A DNA stretch of 64,000 nucleotides from the NCBI RefSeq assembly GCF_000739635.1, contig NZ_BATQ01000043.1:1-64000 (forward strand), in the 5' to 3' direction. The notes under the pieces are model-generated. The model made no database searches, was not told the origin of the DNA, and saw nothing but the letters and a program-made list of their open reading frames with translations. This stretch comes from Verrucomicrobium sp. BvORR034 (GTDB taxonomy: Bacteria; Verrucomicrobiota; Verrucomicrobiia; Verrucomicrobiales; Verrucomicrobiaceae). Of this stretch, positions 52,078-61,523 are shown in pieces (position 1 is the first letter of the stretch; each line of letters begins with the position of its first letter). The position numbers and the translations under genes were made by a program.

Positions 52078-53463
52078 TCAGCTTCTTGGTCGGGAAAGGC
52101 AGCCCCAGAGCATCCAGATCCCTGCCGCCGTGATCACGACCCCGGGGAACATCCACCCCCAGCGGGTGTAGAAGGTGAGTTGCTGCTCCCGACCGACGAC
52201 TCCCTGGAGAGTGCCTTCCGTGAGCGTGGGGAGGCGGGCGGTGACCTTCCCCTTGGGACTGACGATCTGGGTCACTCCAGAGGAGGAGGCCACGGCAAAC
52301 CAGCGATGATTCTCCGCCGCTCTCATGCGCACCAGCTCGGAGTGTTGTTCATGCTGAGTTTGTCCCCACCCGGCGGGATCCATGCTGGGCACGGCAAAAA
52401 ACTCCGCGCCCGACCGGGTCATGTGACGCGGCACATCTTCGAAGTCGTTGTCGAAGCAAATGGAGGTGCCAATCCGCCCCAGTGGCGTTTCTACGGGATA
52501 GGAACCCGTTCCGGGCACTCCTTCATTGAAGAAATGGACCAGATGGCGCTTGGCGTGGGTGCCTAGCGTCCCGTTTTGGTCCATGGCGAGAGCGGTGTTG
52601 TGCGAGCCCTTCCCATCGGCTGTTTTGGCGTACATCCCGAGCACGAATACGCTGTCCTTGAGGATTGCCATTTTGCGCAGCCGGTCCCATGCGGTCGGAT
52701 GCTGTCGCAGGTCGATGGAAGAGCTCAGCTCTGGCCACACGATGAGCTGTGTTCCCTTCTCCGCCTGGGTGCTTGCTGCGAGATAGCGGTCGAATTGTGA
52801 AGATTCGTCCTGAACGAGCATGATCTTCACGGGTGACTTCGGCTCTGGGGGTGATTGGTCGTGCCAGTTCCACGCCCCCAGCCCGAGCATGACAAACAGG
52901 CCAACGCCGCTCGGTCGCGTGGCTTTGTCCATCAGGAAAGCTGCCCCTACCACTACCGCAAAACTCACGCCGTAGACTCCAATCCAAGGTGTTAGGGGAT
53001 TGGGGCCAATGGCCAGCCCCGGCGTGGCCCACGGGAACTCCAGCCAGAAGTACTCGGACCGTATGTACTCGCAAGTCAGCCAACTGGCGGCGATGAGCCA
53101 TCCCTTTGTCCGCGGGTGGGAGGTGTGGGCCGAGACGATCGCGCACAACCAGCCAAAGGTCGCAGTGAATAGGGCAAGGATGGCAAAGAGCGCCAGGCTG
53201 AAGGCTCCAAAGACCAGCCACAACCACGAGAGTGTGATCCCATAGGCTGCCATGCCGAAGACAAATCCCAGCCTGGCAGCAGCCTTCGGTGACCGCCCTT
53301 GCAGCGCTTTCAGCAGAAGAAAAAGGGCGGGCACCACCGCCCAACGCCAGTTCAGCGGAGCGAATGCCAGGGAAAAACATCCTCCGGCAAGGATCACTTG
53401 CAGCCAGTGATGCGGACGGGCGGTGGAAGCTGCGGGAGTGGGAGTTTTTTGTGCGAACGACAC
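52078..53463 (-). CDS. lnt: Apolipoprotein N-acyltransferase
   Basis: A membrane protein that adds the third acyl chain to lipoproteins. About six TM helices lie in the first ~210 residues (WAVVPALFLLLKALQ, IGVYGVSFAVVVGAAFLM), followed by a nitrilase-fold periplasmic domain with catalytic Glu (IVWPELSSS), Lys (AKRHLVHFFNEGVPG) and Cys (GTSICFDNDFEDV). A final TM (GWMFPGVVITAAGIWMLW) closes it. The GTG start at 53463 has AGGG about 6 nt upstream and avoids a strong hairpin (53485-53513) that would be read through from the TTG at 53526. Length (461) is near the family's usual 500. Confidence 0.92.
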   Translation of the reverse strand: MSFAQKTPTPAASTARPHHWLQVILAGGCFSLAFAPLNWRWAVVPALFLLLKALQGRSPKAAARLGFVFGMAAYGITLSWLWLVFGAFSLALFAILALFTATFGWLCAIVSAHTSHPRTKGWLIAASWLTCEYIRSEYFWLEFPWATPGLAIGPNPLTPWIGVYGVSFAVVVGAAFLMDKATRPSGVGLFVMLGLGAWNWHDQSPPEPKSPVKIMLVQDESSQFDRYLAASTQAEKGTQLIVWPELSSSIDLRQHPTAWDRLRKMAILKDSVFVLGMYAKTADGKGSHNTALAMDQNGTLGTHAKRHLVHFFNEGVPGTGSYPVETPLGRIGTSICFDNDFEDVPRHMTRSGAEFFAVPSMDPAGWGQTQHEQHSELVRMRAAENHRWFAVASSSGVTQIVSPKGKVTARLPTLTEGTLQGVVGREQQLTFYTRWGWMFPGVVITAAGIWMLWGCLSRPRS

Positions 53464-53484
53464 ACCGCACCCTGAAGGATGTCC

Positions 53485-53513
53485 CCGCTTCGGGCAAGAG
53501 GTTCCCGAAGCGG
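53485..53513. terminator. Hairpin upstream of lnt
   Basis: CCGCTTCGGG (53485-53494) pairs perfectly with CCCGAAGCGG (53504-53513) across a 9-nt loop. It lies between the barrel gene stop and the preferred lnt start. There is no T-tract on either side, so it may be a Rho-independent-like pause site or an mRNA processing stem. Confidence 0.45.
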
Positions 53514-53543
53514 AACCCGTCCGCAAATTTTACTGGCAGCGCG

Positions 53544-54335
53544 TCAGAAGCGGGCTTCGAGGCCCAGCACCGGTCCGTGGGACACCGTGTCCAGAGTGAA
53601 GCCTCCCTTGCGGTAGTCCATGCCCAGCCCCCGGTACCCGGCGGCCACGCTCACGTTCTCGCTGACTCGAACGCCGAGGCCGCAGAATCCCTGCCAGACA
53701 AGACGGGAACTGGCCCCGAATCCTCCGATGTCACCGCTGTAGCGAATGAAGAGCTTGTCCGTCAGCGAGACCTGCCCCCGCAATCCGATGATGGGATCCG
53801 CAAAATCCACCTCTTGTTCTGCGGACACCTCGCCGCCGCCGACAAGCCTTCCGGTCAGTCCTGACTCCAGCAAGGTGACACGGGCTCCGGCCAGAAGGTC
53901 GAGGTAACACCGGTCCGTGGCAATGGCGCGAAAGGCGATGAACGGCGTCAGCAACCATTGCTTCTGCTCGAACCGGAAACTGTTAAAGAGGAATCCTCCG
54001 CCAGCGAAGTCTTGGGAGGTCTTGGCATAGACGACATCCAGCCCTGCGGACCACCGTCCCACTCCGGCCTCCACCACGCCCATGTAGGCCATGTCGAGAC
54101 TGTCGAGCGTATCTCCCATGCTGATGTCCACCGGGGTGGAGAGCCGGCCAATGCTGACGTCTCCCTCCATGGCGGCGAGCCAGCTGTACGGGGCGATTCG
54201 GAACCACCACTCGTCGCCCTCCACAGCATCTTGAGTTTGCAGTGGGGTGACTGCTTTGGCGTCAACGGTGCCTCCGAGCACGGTGTAGGTGGTGCTGGTG
54301 AAGCCGAGTGTCAGTAAGAGCGGAATCAATTTCAT
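53544..54335 (-). CDS. Outer-membrane beta-barrel protein
   Basis: A 263-residue protein with an N-terminal signal peptide (LIPLLLTLGFTSTTYTVLGG). It has alternating hydrophobic strands typical of small 8-10-stranded barrels (WWFRIAPYSWLAAMEGDVSI, WSAGLDVVYAKTSQ, VSVAAGYRGLGMDY) and a C-terminal aromatic, VLGLEARF, as recognised by the BAM machinery. The function is unknown. It is the fifth gene of a minus-strand run starting with DUF1254 proteins and is separated from the small lipoprotein gene by 32 bp. Confidence 0.75.
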   Translation of the reverse strand: MKLIPLLLTLGFTSTTYTVLGGTVDAKAVTPLQTQDAVEGDEWWFRIAPYSWLAAMEGDVSIGRLSTPVDISMGDTLDSLDMAYMGVVEAGVGRWSAGLDVVYAKTSQDFAGGGFLFNSFRFEQKQWLLTPFIAFRAIATDRCYLDLLAGARVTLLESGLTGRLVGGGEVSAEQEVDFADPIIGLRGQVSLTDKLFIRYSGDIGGFGASSRLVWQGFCGLGVRVSENVSVAAGYRGLGMDYRKGGFTLDTVSHGPVLGLEARF

Positions 54336-54367
54336 AGATCGATTGGGCTATCAGGGGGAATGTCGGT

Positions 54368-54592
54368 TCAGTAGAGCAGGCCGCGGCGGCCGCGAACTTT
54401 GTCATTCACGTTTTCCCGTTTGTCCCAGTAGTCCTCCGCCCGGTCTCCCGGGCCGTGGTAGTGCCTGCGGTCATGCCGGTCTTCACGGCGGTCCACACGG
54501 TCTTCGACGCGATCAACATGGCCGGCGGCGCAGGAGGAGAGCAGGATCAGGATGGTGGCAGAGCCAAAGGTGAGAAGGTTGAGTTTCGTCAT
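54368..54592 (-). CDS. Small Arg/Asp-rich lipoprotein
   Basis: A 74-residue protein with a lipoprotein signal peptide ending in the lipobox LSSC (Cys21). The mature part is strongly charged, with repeating DR/HD units (VEDRVDRREDRHDRRHYH), and ends in YWDKRENVNDKVRG. No family was recognised. Such short charged lipoproteins often bind peptidoglycan or metal. It is 15 bp downstream of the porin-like gene. Confidence 0.65.
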   Translation of the reverse strand: MTKLNLLTFGSATILILLSSCAAGHVDRVEDRVDRREDRHDRRHYHGPGDRAEDYWDKRENVNDKVRGRRGLLY

Positions 54593-54607
54593 GGGATGGG
54601 TGGGTGG

Positions 54608-55417
54608 TTATAGAGGAAATAAGAAAGTGACACCAGCGCGCAGCCCCCACTCGGGGCCACCGGTGGGCCCCTCGGCATACCAGCGGCCACCGACAAAGGC
54701 TTGCACGGGCTGTGAGCCGACCTTGAAGAGCTGGGACAGCACGACGTTCAGCGGCACCGTCCACTGGCGTGCCTCCCAGTCGTAGGTGGACTCGGCACTC
54801 AGTGAGAGGGTGGTGCCGGTCTTCGCCACGTAAGCAGCAAAGGGCTGAATGAAGGTGGCATTGACTTCGCCGCGGTCATCTTCACCAGCATAGGACCAGA
54901 CATGGTTCGCAAGCACACCCCAGGTCCACGGGCCAGATTGCTTCAATGCCAGCGCCGTCGGTCCCGCTCCCCATTTGCCGGAGCCCAGGAGGTCATCTGT
55001 GCCTGTGGGCCAGAGCAAGGCCGGTCCCGCCGCCAGAGTCCACCCGCCCACCGGTTGTTTGGGGGAGAAGAAAAAGCTCTGGAGCGTGTCGCCCAGCCCG
55101 GTGGCATCGTCGATCCCGGGAGCCGGGGATTCGGCATCGATTATTGGCAGAATCGTGCGGACGATGAGGTTCCAATCCTCATTCAGGTCAAACGGGATGA
55201 CCGGCTGCACATTCAGGGTGAAGCGGGAGGCATCGTTCACGCCGATGCCGGTGTCCCAGTTGGCCTGGAGAGGCACGGAGATCAGGCTGGCCACGGGATT
55301 GGCCAGTTGTTTGGCCAGATCGGCATCAGCATCAGCAGCCTGCAGCTGGGCGGGAGCCAGCAGGCCGAGCGCGGCGCACAGGCACAATGAGGGGAAGGGA
55401 CTGGTAAACACAGCCAT
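54608..55417 (-). CDS. Porin-like outer-membrane transporter (neuromedin U-like)
   Basis: A 269-residue protein with signal peptide LCLCAALGLLAPAQLQAAD. The remainder, of the type often labelled transporter or neuromedin-U-like, has beta strands in order: NPVASLISVPLQANWDTGIG, FTLNVQPVIPFDLNEDWNLI, TGLGDTLQSFFFSPKQ and a C-terminal WGLRAGVTFLFPL. This is an outer-membrane barrel found in many Gram-negative bacteria; its cargo is not established. In this locus it stands between DUF1254 proteins and the lipoprotein, and it probably belongs to the same operon. Confidence 0.75.
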   Translation of the reverse strand: MAVFTSPFPSLCLCAALGLLAPAQLQAADADADLAKQLANPVASLISVPLQANWDTGIGVNDASRFTLNVQPVIPFDLNEDWNLIVRTILPIIDAESPAPGIDDATGLGDTLQSFFFSPKQPVGGWTLAAGPALLWPTGTDDLLGSGKWGAGPTALALKQSGPWTWGVLANHVWSYAGEDDRGEVNATFIQPFAAYVAKTGTTLSLSAESTYDWEARQWTVPLNVVLSQLFKVGSQPVQAFVGGRWYAEGPTGGPEWGLRAGVTFLFPL

Positions 55418-55453
55418 GGCAGATGATTGAGGTTGAGGTGGGGATGTTGGAAA

Positions 55454-56476
55454 TTACCTGGCTGCTTGGGCCTCGGGGAAAGACCAGGTGCCGTTGAGGA
55501 TCTCCGGGCGCGGCCGGTAGAGCCGCACCATGTAGTTCCAGCCCTTCACGATGGGCAGGTAGTTTGCGCCGGGAGCTTTTGTCCCGCCGAATTGAACCGT
55601 GATGGTGCCGTCTGTGGCTTTTACCGCGGTCAGGTTGTTGACCGTGTAGGCATCCTCTTTGTTGGCCTCGAAGAAGCCTTCTCCGTTGTACACGCTGATG
55701 GACCAGAACCCGTCCACTGGCACGTCTTTGATCTTCAGGACATAGGGGGTGATGCCATCATTCTGGGAGGGCACGATATTGAGATAGGTGGCGTCCTGTT
55801 CGGGATTGCCTCCCCAGCCTGAGGCCACGCCCAGCAGGCGACGCACCGGCTCCACTTCTGCCTTCGTGCCGAACATCTTGTTCTTGTCCGGCAGGGTGTC
55901 TGCCAGCACACAGAGGGCATCACGCACCTTCTTCTGGCTTGCCGCATCCCACACCGGCACCTCGAATGTTCCAGGCTTCTCCTGCCGTGCTTTCACGCGG
56001 TCCTGCAGCGCGTGCACCGCTTTCAAGTCTGATGGATTCGCCGGGTCCACCAGGATGCGCAATGCCAGTGCGACGTAGCGGGTGCCGATCTTCTCACGGG
56101 AAAACGTGTATTCACCTGGAGAGTAGATGACGCCGTGTGTGTACTGGTCCTGGTCAAAGACCTGCATGGAGATGAAGCGTCCGGACGGCTCCGGCAGCGT
56201 CACGGTGACGGGGCCGGCCTCCAGATCGAACACGGCGGCAGAGTAGAGCGTGTCCCGGTTCATCCGTACGATGTTCTGTTCCGTGATTGGGGTCACGGCA
56301 CGGTTGTGGTTGAACTTGGCAAAGCCACCCAGTTTCACCATGGAGGCAAAGTACAGGTCTGACTCGGCACGACCGAAGTTGTCCACCGTGACAGGCAGAG
56401 GTTTTTCTTTCTCCGACGGTTGGGCGACCAGTGCAGAGTGGAAGAGAACGACAGCGAGGAAAAAACAAGGCTTCAT
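55454..56476 (-). CDS. DUF1254/DUF1214 secreted protein (short form)
   Basis: A 340-residue protein with signal peptide CFFLAVVLFHSALVAQ. It matches the DUF1254 middle (NRAVTPITEQNIVRMNRDTLYSAAVFDLEAGPVTVTLPEPSGRFISMQVF) and the DUF1214 C-terminus (GFWSISVYNGEGFFE, VKGWNYMVRLYRPRPEILNGTW). The family is exported and of unknown function, and some members lie with porins. It is shorter than its 466-residue neighbour, mainly lacking part of the N-terminus, and lies 14 bp downstream of it. The two look like diverged duplicates; their pairing may reflect a two-part complex. Confidence 0.8.
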   Translation of the reverse strand: MKPCFFLAVVLFHSALVAQPSEKEKPLPVTVDNFGRAESDLYFASMVKLGGFAKFNHNRAVTPITEQNIVRMNRDTLYSAAVFDLEAGPVTVTLPEPSGRFISMQVFDQDQYTHGVIYSPGEYTFSREKIGTRYVALALRILVDPANPSDLKAVHALQDRVKARQEKPGTFEVPVWDAASQKKVRDALCVLADTLPDKNKMFGTKAEVEPVRRLLGVASGWGGNPEQDATYLNIVPSQNDGITPYVLKIKDVPVDGFWSISVYNGEGFFEANKEDAYTVNNLTAVKATDGTITVQFGGTKAPGANYLPIVKGWNYMVRLYRPRPEILNGTWSFPEAQAAR

Positions 56477-56490
56477 GCTAAGGGGAGGTT

Positions 56491-57891
56491 CTATTTCACG
56501 CGGTTGACGGCAGGAGGGGTCCAGCTTCCGTCCAGGGCTTCTGGTCGTGGCGAGTAGATGCGCAAGGTGGGCTGGATGCCACCGCTCTTGGGTGCAGGCA
56601 GCCAGTTGGGTTCTTTCTCAGAACCCGGGGATTCGGACTGGATGTAGATGTCGAGCGAACCGTCCGGGTTGAACTTCAGCGGATCGCGGTCGCCGATGGC
56701 GAATCTGTTGATGGGATTGGGGACTTGAAAGCCCTCCTCATCGTACATGGTGAGGGACCAGAAGGCATTTGCGGGCGGCGTGTTGCCTTTGGCAAAGTGC
56801 AGCACGTAGTGGTTCGTGGCCATGAGCGGCTTGCCTTCAGCGTCTGAAAAAGCGGTCGGGTAAATGGCATCCTCTTGCAGGTTGGCCCCCAAGCCGCCCA
56901 GAGCGACTGCTGCACGGTGCAGGTAGGATGAACCGTACACGCCCATGAACTCGGAAAGGTTGTTCCAGCCATCGATTCGTTTGCCCATGTTTTTGATGCG
57001 GGTGACCATGTCATCCATCGCTTGTTTGGCCCCGGCGTTGATCGCATCGACTGTGGCGGCGTTCAGCTTGCTGGAGTCCCAGTCTTTGCCAGGCTGCAAC
57101 CCTAGGGCTCGCATGCGCTGCAGGATGGGATAGTCAGTGAGGTGCGGGGGATGAACCTTTAACAATTGGGAAAATAGCGTGAAAAACTGGACGCCATTCA
57201 TCTTGCTTACTTGCACCAGAGGGGGCGTTGTATTGTCGATTGCCGGATCGACGGGCGATGCTGCTGGCGTGTAGTCTTCCTTGCCCCAGTGATCCAAAGG
57301 AGTCAGCTTCAAGCCGTCTTGGAACTTGTGGACATTCGCATAGTCAGATGGACCGTTCGTCTGCGTGCGGCCCATCACCCAGACAATCGGGGTGGGGGAC
57401 TCCAGCCTTTCCACGTTCGCGGGAAGGCTGCCCTTCCAGCCGGGAGGAACGTAGGCATAATGGCCCGCCTTCGTTCCGGTGGTGCGTGAGCCAAGCGAAG
57501 AGAAGATGTCCGACCACATGTCCAATGACGGAATGAGGTAGTATCTCCCTCCGCTGTCAGGGACGGTCAGGATGATGGGCCCTTGGGAGAGATCCAGCCA
57601 TGCGAACGAGTACAAGGTGTCGAAGTTGAATCGTACGACATCCTTCGCATTCGCGTCCGGGTACGTCCTGAACAGGGCGAACTGGTTGATGGGTGCCCGC
57701 CCTTCCACGGAGGTGGCGTTGGGCACGTTGGTCGTCTGCTTCAGGGTGACGTCCATGAGGACGAGCGGATAGGCGTAGTGGTAGGCTTCGCGGGCCAGGC
57801 TCTGCACTTTCGAGGGTTCGAGATCTGACTGAGCGAACACGCTGCTGTGCAGGGCCACGACCGAGCAAATGAGCGGAAGGACTGATTTCAT
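56491..57891 (-). CDS. DUF1254/DUF1214 secreted protein (long form)
   Basis: A 466-residue protein. The start at 57891 gives a clean signal peptide (LPLICSVVALHSSVFAQ); the longer upstream frame has no protein-like character. The DUF1254 region has AYHYAYPLVLMDVT, NVPNATSVEGRAPINQFALF, VVRFNFDTLYSFAWLDLSQGP and YYLIPSLDMWSD. The DUF1214 region has AFWSLTMYDEEGFQVPNPINRFAIGDRDPL and PTLRIYSPRPEALDGSWTPP. It is the first gene of the minus-strand run and is divergent from a two-component sensor/regulator pair, which likely controls its promoter. The biochemical role is unknown. Confidence 0.85.
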   Translation of the reverse strand: MKSVLPLICSVVALHSSVFAQSDLEPSKVQSLAREAYHYAYPLVLMDVTLKQTTNVPNATSVEGRAPINQFALFRTYPDANAKDVVRFNFDTLYSFAWLDLSQGPIILTVPDSGGRYYLIPSLDMWSDIFSSLGSRTTGTKAGHYAYVPPGWKGSLPANVERLESPTPIVWVMGRTQTNGPSDYANVHKFQDGLKLTPLDHWGKEDYTPAASPVDPAIDNTTPPLVQVSKMNGVQFFTLFSQLLKVHPPHLTDYPILQRMRALGLQPGKDWDSSKLNAATVDAINAGAKQAMDDMVTRIKNMGKRIDGWNNLSEFMGVYGSSYLHRAAVALGGLGANLQEDAIYPTAFSDAEGKPLMATNHYVLHFAKGNTPPANAFWSLTMYDEEGFQVPNPINRFAIGDRDPLKFNPDGSLDIYIQSESPGSEKEPNWLPAPKSGGIQPTLRIYSPRPEALDGSWTPPAVNRVK

Positions 57892-58119
57892 GGCAGTTTG
57901 CTTTTGTGAGGCAGCTGGAAACGCCGCGCGGATGATGGGTTGCCAAAATGGTGGCCTGTCGGGCCTGGAGTGACCGGGGGCCGTTGGACGAGTAAGACAA
58001 ATTGCTGGATGCGTTATTTGAATAGCAGCCTGTCGCATGTGGAACAACCTGTCCCTGGGTGCAGGTCTGTGGCATGCTTGCGGGTGGCGAGCCTTGACGA
58101 ACGGGGCATCCTCTCGACG

Positions 58120-60057
58120 ATGGGGCGCGTGGTCGTTCACTCGCAACAAAAACCATTGATGTGGTCGAAGCCGGTGTTGGGATTCGTCTGCTTGGCTTGT
58201 CTCCTCTCTCCGTGCAGGGCTGCGGGGGAGTCGGACTTTGCACCGCCTTCCTTGCCGTCTGCCCCTGCCAGAGTTTCTGAGAGCCCTCGCCCGTTGAAGC
58301 AACGCCAGATTCTGGTACTGAACAGTGAGGGCTCACTGCTCCCCTTGATCTCCCAACTCAACCGCGATGTGGTGGAGGCGATCAAGACAGAATTTGGCCG
58401 TGACACAGAGGTCTTCGTGGAATGGCTTGATCTCAGCCGCTTCCATTCCAAGGAGTACGAGGGACAGCTTGTGGAGTTTTTGGCCCGTAAATATGACGGG
58501 CAGAGCCTTGCCGGGGTGGTGGCCGTGACGGAGATGTCACTGCGGTTTGCCGCTGCGCATCGCGAGCGGCTGTTTCCCGGAACTCCGGTTGTGCATGTGG
58601 CCGTGCGTGAGAGCGAGGCCACCCGCTGGAACAAGGTGCCCGGCATCTACGGCGAGGCGGTGGACTATGATCCTGTACCGACGATCAAATTTGCCCTCGA
58701 GGTGCATCCCGGTTTGAAGCGTGTGGTCGTCATCACCGGAACAGCTCCTTTTGACCGGCTTTGGGAGGGCTACATCAGGATGCGGGCTGGGCAACTGGAG
58801 GGCCGTGTGCAGTTCGATTTCTGGGCGGGTTTGTCCATGGCGGAGATCCGCCAGCGTCTTGCTGGGTTGGGGGAGGATTCGGTGGTGCTATCACCCAGCC
58901 TGCTCAGCGACGGTGCTGGGGAATGGATGATCGGAGGCGAGGCGCTGGAGAAGATCGCGGAGGTGAGCCCGCGGCCTGTGTACTCCGTCTTCGCCCAGCG
59001 AGCCGTGGAGGTAGGGGCGTTTGGTGGCATCGGGCCCGACTACAGCCAGATGGGACCTCGCGCCGCCCGCCTTCTGGCCCTGGCTGCGGCCGGGCAGCCG
59101 GTGCTCTTGTCCGGAGGGATGGCACCCTCACGCGCTTGGTTCAACTGGCCCCAGCTCAAGCGTTGGGGGATTCAGGAAAGTCAGCTTCCCCCACAGAGTG
59201 TGATCGTGAACCGGGTGCCCACCTTCCTGGAGGCCTACTGGGGGCGGGCGCTGACAGCCGTTGTCATCATTTTGGTGCAGAGCGCGTTCATCACCGCTCT
59301 GCTCATCCAGTGGCGACGGCGTCAAAGGGCTGAGGAACAGCTCGCGGTGAAGCGGGATGAATTGGCGCACCTCACCCGGGTATCCCTGCTCGGTGAAATC
59401 TCGGGCACCTTGAGTCATGAGTTGAGCCAACCCCTGGCGGCCATCAAGCTGGGGGTGGAGGCGGCCCAGATGCATGTCGGCCTTCAGGGAGAGGGTGGGG
59501 AAACGGGGCGGCTGTTGCAGAATATCGCCCGGGCCAATGACCGCGCCTGTGGTTTGCTCGACCGGGTGAGAAGCATGATCAGGCGGGAGCCTCCATCCAG
59601 AAGGAGCTTTGACTTCAATGAGTCTGTTAGGGAGGTGCTGGCACTGATGCGTGGCGAGTTCTCGACCCGCAAGGTGATGCTGATCCCCAACCTGTCTGAG
59701 GCACCCCTCGCGATCCAGGGCGATCCCGTGCAGATCCAGCAGGTGCTGGTGAACCTGATGCTCAATGGCGTCGAGGCCATGGCAGCAAGCCCGGCTGGTC
59801 AGCGGCGGCTGGAGGTGGAAACAACCTCCTTGGGCAATGGCACCGCCTCTCTGGTGGTGAGGGATCAAGGCCCCGGTTTCACCCCGGAAGTGCGGGAGAA
59901 GTTGTTTGAGCCCTTTTTCACCACCAAGAGGACGGGCCTGGGCATCGGGATGTCCATCTGCAAACAGATCGCCGAAGATCATGGCGGCTCCATTCAGGCC
60001 TTGAACGCTGAGAGGGGAGGTGCCACCATCCGGCTCGTCCTGCCTCTGACCCCCTGA
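58120..60057 (+). CDS. Sensor histidine kinase with ABC-binding-protein-like sensor
   Basis: A 645-residue membrane kinase. Signal/anchor [16 protein letters not shown] is followed by a periplasmic alpha/beta region (about 60-380) like ABC substrate-binding proteins ([51 protein letters not shown]). A TM helix ([21 protein letters not shown]) lies near 385. HisKA has the H-box [14 protein letters not shown] with His433, and HATPase_c has the N-box [13 protein letters not shown] and G-boxes VRDQGPGF and [12 protein letters not shown]. The sensor suggests direct recognition of a small exported molecule. The frame is open further upstream; 58120 or 58159 could be the start. The FixJ-type regulator gene follows 8 bp downstream. 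Confidence 0.88.
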   Translation: MGRVVVHSQQKPLMWSKPVLGFVCLACLLSPCRAAGESDFAPPSLPSAPARVSESPRPLKQRQILVLNSEGSLLPLISQLNRDVVEAIKTEFGRDTEVFVEWLDLSRFHSKEYEGQLVEFLARKYDGQSLAGVVAVTEMSLRFAAAHRERLFPGTPVVHVAVRESEATRWNKVPGIYGEAVDYDPVPTIKFALEVHPGLKRVVVITGTAPFDRLWEGYIRMRAGQLEGRVQFDFWAGLSMAEIRQRLAGLGEDSVVLSPSLLSDGAGEWMIGGEALEKIAEVSPRPVYSVFAQRAVEVGAFGGIGPDYSQMGPRAARLLALAAAGQPVLLSGGMAPSRAWFNWPQLKRWGIQESQLPPQSVIVNRVPTFLEAYWGRALTAVVIILVQSAFITALLIQWRRRQRAEEQLAVKRDELAHLTRVSLLGEISGTLSHELSQPLAAIKLGVEAAQMHVGLQGEGGETGRLLQNIARANDRACGLLDRVRSMIRREPPSRRSFDFNESVREVLALMRGEFSTRKVMLIPNLSEAPLAIQGDPVQIQQVLVNLMLNGVEAMAASPAGQRRLEVETTSLGNGTASLVVRDQGPGFTPEVREKLFEPFFTTKRTGLGIGMSICKQIAEDHGGSIQALNAERGGATIRLVLPLTP

Positions 60058-60065
60058 CCCGCTGC

Positions 60066-60659
60066 ATGACCGATGATCGCGACGCCCTGATTTATCTCGT
60101 CGACGACGAGCCGGATTTCCTTGAGGCAGCGGCATCCCTCCTTCGCGCGGCCGGGTTCAAGGTGGCACCCTTCGCCTCCCCTCGTGATTTCCTGGAAGCA
60201 TATGAACCGCAGCGGCCGGGTTGCGTGGTGCTCGACCTGGCGATGACGGAGATGGACGGTCTCCAGTTGCAGGAGGAACTGGTCCGCCGCTGCGCCACCC
60301 GGCCTGTCATCTTCCTCACGGGACAAGCGACCGTGCCCGACTCGGTTGTGGCCATGAAAGCGGGGGCGTTCGACTTTCTGATGAAGCCGCTCAAGGGGAC
60401 GGAGCTGATCGAGACGGTGAGGCAGGCCTTGAGAAAAGACCGGGAGGCGCAGCGTTTCCGGAAGGTGTTTGAGTCGCTCACGCCCAGAGAGCGGGAGGTG
60501 CTCCAACTGGTCGTGGAGGGGTTGATGAACAAGGAAATTGCGGATCGTCTGGGAATCGCCCAACGCACCGTCAAATTTCATCGCGCGCATCTGATGGACA
60601 AGCTGGGGGCCCAGTCCGTGGTGGAGCTCCTGCATGTCTCCCGGGCGCTCATGGTCTAG
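60066..60659 (+). CDS. FixJ-type response regulator (receiver + LuxR HTH)
   Basis: A 197-residue regulator. The receiver domain has the acidic pair in YLVDDEPD, phospho-acceptor Asp57 in CVVLDLAM, Thr in VIFLTGQA, and Lys in FLMKPLKG. The C-terminal LuxR/GerE helix-turn-helix is [45 protein letters not shown]. The pair with the upstream kinase is in one operon (8-bp gap). The target is probably the divergent DUF1254 operon (inference from layout). Confidence 0.92.
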   Translation: MTDDRDALIYLVDDEPDFLEAAASLLRAAGFKVAPFASPRDFLEAYEPQRPGCVVLDLAMTEMDGLQLQEELVRRCATRPVIFLTGQATVPDSVVAMKAGAFDFLMKPLKGTELIETVRQALRKDREAQRFRKVFESLTPREREVLQLVVEGLMNKEIADRLGIAQRTVKFHRAHLMDKLGAQSVVELLHVSRALMV

Positions 60660-60787
60660 CGGGGGGCTCTCCGTGCTCATTTCACGACCTCCATGGTAGG
60701 AGGCCCCGTATTCCTTTTGGAGACTGTGGGGTCGTTGCCTGTCCCTTGACCGGACCCGCATGTCCGACCAAGGTTGCATCAACGGCA

Positions 60788-61489
60788 ATGTGGAAAGAGA
60801 TACTCATATTTTTGGCGGGCCTCGTCTGCGGGATGGGTGGCCTGTTTATATGGTATGGCCTCCGTTTCATGTCGGATCTCAAGACGGCCCGCCATGCCTC
60901 GGCAGCGGAGCTTTTCACCCATGAACCGGGCGAGCGGGACCGGGCAGCCCTGGCGGTCGTGGAGGCGTGCAAGAACCGCATGCGCTGGCACACAAACCCC
61001 AATCCAGAGTGGTTCCCGCCGCTGGTGGACGAGATTCCCCGGCTGGTGAAGGAGATCGCGCTGGTGTACCACCCGGATTCGCCGCACCCGTTGCTCGCAC
61101 CGGGGCTGAGCCATTTCACGCGCGCCATTCAGCTTGCAGCCACGGATGTGACCGACTTCCTGCAAACCCGCACTGTTGGCAAGCTGGTGGATGTAAGTGC
61201 CCACACGGCCTACAAGACCTGGGAAAAGGGGAAGGAAATGATGCAGCACGAGACCGTGCAGAAGCTGAACAAGTGGTACAAGCGGCTGCTGCCCGTGTGG
61301 CAGGTTCTTCGCTGGAACAGCCCCCTGACATGGGCCTCCATGGCGGTCTCAAACGTGGCGGCTCGGACGTTGCAGCCTGCCATCGTGGATATTGTGGCGC
61401 GTCGCGCCGTGGAGCTCTACAGCGGCCGGGTCATGACCAAGGGTGCGGCACCCGGCCTGCTGAAAATGGAAAACGGGGAGCACCCGTAG
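60788..61489 (+). CDS. Membrane-anchored protein of unknown function
   Basis: A 233-residue protein with one N-terminal transmembrane helix (LIFLAGLVCGMGGLFIWYGL), then a helical soluble region. Recognisable stretches include VDEIPRLVKEIALVYHPDSPHPLLAPGLSHFTRAIQLAATDV and a Trp/Lys-rich helix (WEKGKEMMQHETVQKLNKWYKRLLPVWQVLRWN). I do not recognise the family. The start at 60788 (MWKEILIF) is chosen because it directly opens the anchor. It is the third plus-strand gene after the two-component pair, at a distance of 128 bp, so co-transcription is uncertain. Its end overlaps a bidirectional terminator. Confidence 0.65.
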   Translation: MWKEILIFLAGLVCGMGGLFIWYGLRFMSDLKTARHASAAELFTHEPGERDRAALAVVEACKNRMRWHTNPNPEWFPPLVDEIPRLVKEIALVYHPDSPHPLLAPGLSHFTRAIQLAATDVTDFLQTRTVGKLVDVSAHTAYKTWEKGKEMMQHETVQKLNKWYKRLLPVWQVLRWNSPLTWASMAVSNVAARTLQPAIVDIVARRAVELYSGRVMTKGAAPGLLKMENGEHP

Positions 61490-61503
61490 GCGACTCCCCG
61501 TTT
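61471..61503. terminator. Bidirectional terminator between convergent genes
   Basis: AAACGGGGAG (61471-61480) and CTCCCCGTTT (61494-61503) form a perfect 10-bp stem with a 13-nt loop. The left arm lies within the last codons of the membrane-anchored protein gene. TTTT follows the stem on the minus strand and TTT ends it on the plus strand, serving both this gene and the convergent kinase gene. Confidence 0.65.
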
Positions 61504-61523
61504 CAAAGAATGGCTGCTGCAGC

